Shown here: piece after piece, positions 57,301-64,000 of the stretch
Position numbering within the stretch: the first letter of the stretch is position 1
Layout of the letters: the number at the start of each line of letters is the position of its first letter
NCBI GenBank assembly: GCA_035610365.1
Contig: CM069434.1
Location: forward strand, 103,838,806 to 103,902,805
Source: Aquatica leii
Lineage: Eukaryota > Arthropoda > Insecta > Coleoptera > Lampyridae
Direction of reading: 5' to 3'
Length of the DNA: 64,000 bases
The notes under the pieces: model-generated
Told to the model about the DNA's origin: nothing
The model's database searches: none
The model's input: the letters and a program-made list of their open reading frames with translations, nothing else
Made by a program: the position numbers and the translations under genes

Positions 57301-60300
57301 TTACGTTTGACTCCTGTACAAGTCCATAACCTTCCTTAGACTACGAATGGTCATTAAAACTATCAAATGGCTGATTGTATAATTTACAAATAATAATTAT
57401 TATATAGGTAGTCAGAAAAACATAAGTTTATGAGTCATTTTTTATCAAACGCCTTTAATAACGTTGTTAGGTTCTTGTACTGATTTAAACCACGGATAAA
57501 GTCACTAGTTTAGTCGTGTTAAATACGCCCGGTAACTCGTCCTTAATAAACTTTGTACGTCTTCAAACACTTTGTACATATTTAAGTAATCCGGACCCAG
57601 TTGTAGTAGATTAAATTAAAAAAGGATGCTGAACACTGTTCTATTTTATTTATAATCTGATCTACACTTGTAGTGTACGCGCCCTAAGCAACAAGAAATT
57701 CTTATTTTGTGTGATTTGGCAAATTTTTCTTTCCCGTGACGATTTTAGGATCTGGCGCCCTTTTCTTATTTTACGTTTTTGAGATTTCAAAAACACGTCA
57801 TAATTCTAGTCTCTTTTTAGAAGCAGGCAACATGCTACTTTCAGATATTTTAAAGATGCTACGGTGATTACGTGTCGCAAACGTGAACACAAACTGTCAT
57901 ACATGACCTACTCATATTCAAAACCAAAGCGCACTACTTAAAATAAAGTACCGTAGGTAAATAGTACAACGTTACAAGAAGGGAAGTTAAACTGCGCACT
58001 TTTGAATTTTCATCTGTTTTTTATACATTCTCTGTACAGTATGGCAGGCATACAATAACAGCTTATGGCTACGATTCAGCGTATTTATCTCAAATATAGA
58101 TTTTTATGAAGTATCATCTTTTTTAGATTTTAATCTTCACATTTAAATTGTTTAGTGACTTTTAATCACTGTATTTAAATAGACGTGGCATGAGCCATCT
58201 TGTGGTCCAACCACATGTATAACATGTAACTATACGTGGTTATAGAAATCTTTAACGTTGTATAATTTGGTTTATAGCTAGTGCAAGTGTAAAAGTGTCA
58301 CCAACTAAGCAGATACAATAAAATGTATTTTACTTAGTGTTGCCAATTCGAATAGTAAATCTTGTAAATCCAGATTTGTTAGAAAAGAAAGTAAAGGTAA
58401 AGCTTTTTGGTATTTCTCAAATTCTTTAATGAAATGTGGTACCAATCTCTTTATAAAAAAAATATAAGAATTGCACCTTGTTAGCAAACTCTTTAGCTTT
58501 TATAATTTTTTTATAATTTGATATATAAATAGTTGTGAGAAACGACCAAAAAAAATATTACTGCTGAAATATTGTAAACTTTTTCGATAATAGGCAACCG
58601 AAAATGAATTTACAATTTGATAATTTGTAACCTGCGTTGAAACTTAGCAGTGAATCTTTTATGTAAGACCCCGTAATTAGATTCATCTGGCTGAATTTGC
58701 GGTTTTCTGTTTTTTTTTCGATTGATTATTTCGATGTTAGCATCGAAAACGTTTTACTCGTTATTTTATTACGTTTTATTTAAGTTTATTTGTATGTAAT
58801 AGTTATTTCACAATTATTACTGGTATTTTTTTTTGAATGCATAAAGTTCCGTGGTTTTGATTTTGATTTAGTGTTTGTACTTCTGGTTATCTCATTAGAA
58901 AAACAACTCTATCTAATTTACGACTTCTTTTTTGGAATGTAATTTGATCAATTTTTCTTGGTATCTATATTTTTTGTTTATGTTGAGTTCTTTTACGAGC
59001 GCGATTGGGACCACCTGATAATTTAGCGGAGTAAGCGTTTTCTGTGAGAAGATTTTCTTTCTTTCAAGTGCGTACATGACATGACGCACGTGGCCATTAT
59101 ATTTTTCATCTTTGTTAATTTACTTTGTTTAGTGTTGCATCTTTTACAAAGATTTTACGGCGCAAGTTCGTTGAATTAAGTGGGATCACGAGGTGTTATA
59201 AGGAGTAAAATTTTGATTTTGGGAAGATTGTTTTTCGGTGGCAATTAAGAAATACCGGGGACCGTTATGTAGTTGAGTGGTTAGGGTACTTTTACCCTAT
59301 CGTGATGTAATACCGCGGAAGTTAGATGGAACCGTGAAAATTAAGTGTAGTGGTGGAAAAATTTGATTTTCCAAATTTCGTAATTTACGGTTTAAATAGA
59401 CTTCATGGTTTCCAAAAATAAAACACACGTTTCAAGTTGGATATGCAATCGAAGGGTTGTGCTAAATCCAGTCTTCGCATTTGTGCGGATTTTATTTAAG
59501 TGTTAAAAAGAAAATTCTTCCGCCGTCATTGCAATTGTTTGGGGTACCTTTCAACGTTTATCTACCTGTAGACAACTGGCTACCTAGAACCAACCACCGG
59601 TTCCTTCCTGAAGTTACGACAAATTCAAAGTATTTATTTTGCACTATATATTTAATCGTGAAGTTATTATTTACGTGATTGAGTGTTAAAAGCTTTGAAT
59701 TTCAAATAAAAGTTTTAAGTGTCTCGAATTGATTTAACGTTAATGTAACTAATTATTGTCCGTATTTATCGGAACTGTGACAGAATCCAGAGTTAAAAAT
59801 TTATTAAACGGGACCGAATTTTCGATTCAAGATATATATATTAGTTTTATATTAAATAAATTTATTTTTTTTTTGTAAATGAGTAATTTCGACGCGCACA
59901 CGGCCGTGATAAATTAAGATTTACTAATTTGTGCTTGGTTTTATTAAATTCTGTATTTTGTATTGTATTGTTTTGTTTTTGTGCATTTATTCAAATAATT
60001 TAAAATTTTGTTTTCACCAAACGTTCATTGACGTACCTTTTGTTGTTTTGTGTGGTTAATTTTGTTAATTTCAATACCTTTATTTTTTTATTGTAATTTA
60101 TTCATTATTTTTTTTTGTGTGCAAATAAATGTTAAATTGTTAAATGTAAAGAGCTTTTAATTCCGTCGGCCTCCGCGTGTGTAACTTTATTAATTTATTT
60201 CAGATTTTAGTAAGATACACTCTAATAAGGTAAGTCCGTTTAGAGTGTATCCTTTAGGAGCGGACTTGTGGTTGGCAAGGGCCAGAAGTCTATAAAGCTT

Positions 60301-61383
60301 TACTCCTTCCTGGCGCCCTTTGATTTCGACATTATTACTTTTCGATTTTGTGTTTTTCGTCAAGTTATCCAAATCAATCACGAAACCCCGTCTCCACTGA
60401 GCAGCGGCACAACATCGTTTATGTTACCTCATTCCAGGCAGTGACTTTGTTTTAACTTTGGCATGTAACAAATTGCAAAGAAATAATCGTTTTGAACCCA
60501 GGTTGTAAAAGTATCAACAGTATCAAAGTCTTACAGCGTTAATACTATAACTCATTTTATTTAGCAGCAATCGAGTAAAAAATGTTTTAATTGCAATTAT
60601 CTTAATATTAAACAAAAGAAATATTTGTAGTGTAATTGCATAGTTACATTTATTTTAATTTTACTTAAATTTTGTTTCATAACGATCAAACACATTAAAT
60701 TGACGCGAGATCATTTCAACGCTACCTCGTTTTGACGCGACCTCATCTCGACGAGAACCTTGAAATCATGAATTTTGTATTTTTGATTCATTCAACGTTA
60801 TGGTAATTTCTTTAATGTAATGTAAGTATCGACTTGTATGTAGGGGTACTTATTTTGTTTAGTTATGAAAAAAATGCAATATAAGTTATTAAATAGTTCA
60901 AAGACAATTAGGAAAATATATGTACATAATATAAAGACCTGATTTGATACTGTGGCAATAAAATGGAGGAACGAGTTTTTTGCATTCGGGTAAAATAAAT
61001 AAAACACTTATCGCAATTACAACAAATACTATATTTATAATATTTGGTAGTGTGATTAAATTATTTATATAATAAGGTAAAATACATTGATTAACAGATG
61101 TATAATATATTACTTAGTCTGTTTCTGTTGTATAATTTTTATATACATATTTTATATTTTACATAATAGTATATTAAATTAAACCGTCAGATTTGAATGT
61201 ACGAATTCTATCAATAGATTCCGTTTTCATTTCATTCTATATTGTCTCATTTCTTGTATCTAATTAAAAAATCACATAAACAAAATATGCTGCAGGTGGG
61301 AAGGCAACATATAGTATGTCACTAAACACACTATAACCACTAAACTTGAACTTATACGTTATAGTACAGAATAAAATAGCAAT
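54319..61383. other. 7-kb AT-rich stretch with no supported gene
   Basis: Short open frames here (for example 54922-55113, 58305-58487, 59481-59678) show no family resemblance. Possible LTR debris: 56150-56450 has a TATA-like TTATATAAATTAATTC (56284-56299) and an AATAAA (about 56365). TGGCGCCCTTT at 57753 and 60311 resembles a primer-binding site. Near 60206-60262 there is an inverted repeat GATACACTCT/AGAGTGTATC. None of this defines an element. Confidence 0.35.
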
Positions 61384-63998
61384 TTATGTTTCCTCTACGT
61401 TTATACAATTGTTCGGTATATCTTTATGCCCCCAAGCTAATGTACTAACTGAATTATTACATAAAAACCTTTTATTGTCAAAAAACGATAATGCAACCTT
61501 ATTTTTTAGTTCTGTATATATAGTATGTAAATACGATCTAAAGCCACTAAATTTTCTGTAAATCTTTTCTCCATGTATTAAAGTAGTTTTTCGGTATTCA
61601 TCTATTGTCAATTTTTTAAAGCGTGATAAGGAACGCCTTTTGCTTTAGGAGTTAATTCACCCTCACAATTTACAATATATGCCTTAGAACCGGTCCCCAA
61701 AAATTCCCATAATATTCTACCTCCATATTCGTCCTTCATTCTTCCTACCACAGAGTTCGATATTGGAATTTGGTGTGTATTATTTAACGTAAAATTTGAT
61801 GTGTCAAATTTATCTAAATCCTGTTTCATATCACTATAAAAATTATTGGTTTGAACTTCTAAAATGAAAGAATCAGTATCTGTATACAAAAGACAAACCC
61901 TATCACCGTATTTAACTTTTAGATGATTATAGTAAAAATTATACATGATTAATTTAGATGTTTCTAAAACGCAAAAACCTACATAAATGGGTTTATTATA
62001 TTCAATGTTTAACCTATCCATCTGTATAGCAACTAAAGTCTGATTTTTTAAGTTTGAAAATACTAGACAATTTTTAAATTTTGGTTTTGATAAGAGCGTT
62101 TCTACACCCACTTTCTTACCAATGTTTTTCCAATGTGTCAATAACCGAACATCTACTCGTTTATCAACATTTTCCATTGTCTTGCCAAAAACAGAGTTAT
62201 TCATTACTTTAAAAAAGTCTTTTTCAAATTTGTTTTTAGATTTATTTCGCATCTGAGTGATAAGATCAATATATGGTTTTAACCAAGCAGATTGTTTAAA
62301 TTTTAGTACTCTATAAATTTTTGTTAATATCAAACCATTAGCAATTGCTTGTTGTAAATTGCGAATGTGTATTACATATTTTTCCTTATTCCTCAGATTT
62401 GGAATTAATTTTTTTATTTTAGTTTTAGAGTTTGGGGGGATAATAGACTCTACACAAAAAGGCAAGTCATTGTGTAAATCATGTAATATTTGTGGATACT
62501 CTAAATCAACTTCTAAAATATATCCAATTTCAGAATTAACATAATTTTTATTTAAACTAAAGCTTTCAACATCTTCTACCGACAACCATTCAAAGTTCTT
62601 AATAGGCATGACCTCCGACATTGACGCGCCATATAAATTCGTTGCATCGATGTATATTATAAAAGAAGATGGTTTGTTTGCATCATAATTTGGAATAAAT
62701 ACATTATTGGCAATTGCTTGTCTCTTACTACACATACTTATCCCCCCTCTGATGCCTTTTTTTATAAAATGTATCATATCGACATCTGTAAATAATTCTA
62801 ACTCAACACCAGTGAGTTTTAGAGCCGCATCCCAAGCCAGACCCGGTGCTGTAAGGTACTGTGCTGGATCCAACCCATAAATATTTAAACATATTTCTCG
62901 AAAATTTTCATAAACATCGGTCAATAACAAAACATCTGATTTGAGATATAAATCTGAATACTCCCCCAAATTTTTACATTCAAATAAATTCCATACCTCG
63001 TGAGCCCGCGTATAGTCAATTTCTGATATATTCGAATCGCGTAATTGATCATAAAATTCATTATATGAAGGCAAGCGAGTTTCTTTTAGTCTTGCATACG
63101 AATCTATATAAGAATACGGAAAAACACCTTTTTGCCTGATAAGATAAAATTGATTAACATCGGAAAAATATTTTCTTACATGAATGAATTGGTCAAGGTT
63201 CAAATTTTGAGCAAGTTTATCTAACGATGAAGCCATAAATCGAAATGAATCTAAAAATTTTAATCGAAAAGGAGGTATTGCTCCAGTTTGATTAATTATT
63301 GTTTTACTAAAAGTGATGTATTTTTCTTTATTCTGTGCAATAACGTTAATATTTTTATGGTTACAAGCTAATTCTTTGATAAACAAATGTGTATCATAAT
63401 TACTCAAATTATGAAAAAAAAACGGTATAAAATGTGGAAGCTGAAAATTTAAATTGCAAACACTGTGTGCAGCTCCTCGAAATTGACCAGTTAAATGACA
63501 ATGGTCCCTAACAATTTGAGAATTAGGTTCAAACTCATTTAAACAAATATGACAACATTTCGCATTTTCAAATTCAAATTTTTGTTCAATAGTTAGATCG
63601 TTCATAGGTTTTGACGTAACAAAATATTCTGAATAAATTTTCTCGCAATCGTAAGTTAGTGTGTCTATAAAAATTTGTGCGCAATCTAGACCTCTATACG
63701 TATAAAACTTAGATAAGCTATCATCGAATGAACATTTTATAAAATAAGCAAAAGTATAAGGATTATGTTTAAACGTTTTAACCGTAAATGATTCTTGCGG
63801 ATTTGGTTCGCTAAAGCTAATTGGTTGTAGAATGCACTCAAAATCAGCATACACGACAAAGGGTACTTTTAGCTTTTTTCCATAATTTTGAAATTTTAAT
63901 ATATTTTCCGGTCTAAGATTACCGGTTTTATCTTTGATTAAATTAGTTGTAGGTAATTTAGTATAAATATGGTTACAATCATGTTGCTGGTGTTTGTC
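61384..63998 (-). pseudogene. Polinton protein-primed family B DNA polymerase, partial, one frameshift
   Basis: The frame is open from the window's right edge (63998) to 61608, about 797 codons, and its C-terminus (61384-61611) follows in another frame after a one-base change in the T/A run at about 61609-61616. Exonuclease motifs: YADFECIL, FHNLSNYDTH and YLKSDVLLLTD. A Cys/His insert (CHICLNEF, VRDHCHLTG, AAHSVCNLNF) typical of Polinton polymerases lies between them. Polymerase motifs: YIDATNLYGA (A), NSVFGKTMEN (B), YTDTDS (C), then KAYIV and KAKGVPYH. The family copies the linear element from a terminal protein primer. Almost all domains are intact, and only the C-terminal thumb is out of frame. 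The N-terminus lies outside the window. Confidence 0.88.
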
Positions 63999-64000
63999 TA

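Noticed and set aside
59270..59335. tRNA-like stretch (TAGTTGAGTGGTTAGGG with a possible anticodon stem)
   Set aside because: No B-box or acceptor-stem pairing could be found downstream, so it is not called as a tRNA or SINE.
59481..59678. 65-codon + strand open frame
   Set aside because: No motif, no context and no coding bias.
1..64000. CRISPR array, rRNA or bacterial-type operon
   Set aside because: No spaced short direct repeats, rRNA sequence or bacterial gene organisation were seen. Introns and transposons are eukaryotic.

Overview
The window looks like a stretch of an AT-rich insect nuclear genome that is mostly transposable-element debris around two related host genes. The host genes are two MFS sugar transporters on the + strand, at about 11.3-13.0 kb and 49.2-50.8 kb. 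They share exon structure (three coding exons, two short introns in the same phases). Insect-type short introns, a primer-binding site matching insect tRNA-Lys, piggyBac, BEL/Pao, R1-like and Polinton elements all fit an arthropod. I cannot name the species.

Layout, left to right. 1-7.3 kb: the virion and integration half of a decayed Polinton/Maverick. On the - strand are the major capsid protein (one in-frame stop, cut by the window edge), a small basic ORF remnant, the penton, an adenain-like protease, a 44-aa ORF and a phospholipase A2-domain protein. On the + strand are the packaging ATPase, a DUF8207-like protein, a small protein and a retrovirus-type integrase. A further broken - strand ORF lies at 6965-7271. 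7.3-10.9 kb: an internally deleted Ty3/Gypsy element (- strand) whose gag is joined in frame to the integrase N-terminal domain. 11.3-13.0 kb: transporter 1. 13.9-15.3 kb and 17.85-18.3 kb: remains of two repetitive protein families of unknown function, separated by an R1-like LINE (15.3-17.7 kb). 18.4-19.1 kb: a fold-back element with about 140-bp arms. 19.57-19.83 kb: a probable tRNA-derived SINE. 20-26.9 kb: AT-rich DNA with a long hairpin, a repeat family and Gypsy protease-region remnants.

26.87-31.33 kb: a complete Gypsy insertion with two 150-bp LTRs that look identical, a GTTAT target duplication and several broken reading frames. 31.3-34.3 kb: AT-rich DNA with palindromic GTATCTAGATAC repeats and a 92-bp MITE flanked by AATAC. 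34.36-40.09 kb: a 5.7-kb DNA transposon with about 320-bp inverted repeats and a fragmented XPG-nuclease-like protein, probably Academ. 40.9-44.0 kb: a BEL/Pao remnant. 45.6-48.9 kb: a CR1/Jockey-type LINE interrupted by a C-terminally truncated piggyBac (46612-48060, TTAA duplication). 49.2-50.8 kb: transporter 2, with two in-frame stops relative to transporter 1. 52.05-54.31 kb: a young, GC-rich LTR element carrying only gag and protease. 54.3-61.4 kb: AT-rich DNA with no gene I can support. 61.4-64.0 kb: the protein-primed family B DNA polymerase of a Polinton (- strand), cut by the right edge.

Few genes look intact: transporter 1, the Polinton penton, ATPase, DUF8207-like and 136-aa genes, and the 442-codon gag/integrase ORF. 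Everything else carries stops or frameshifts. Coordinates of breaks, splice sites, LTRs and target duplications were read by eye. Family names come from recognised motifs, not from a database search.
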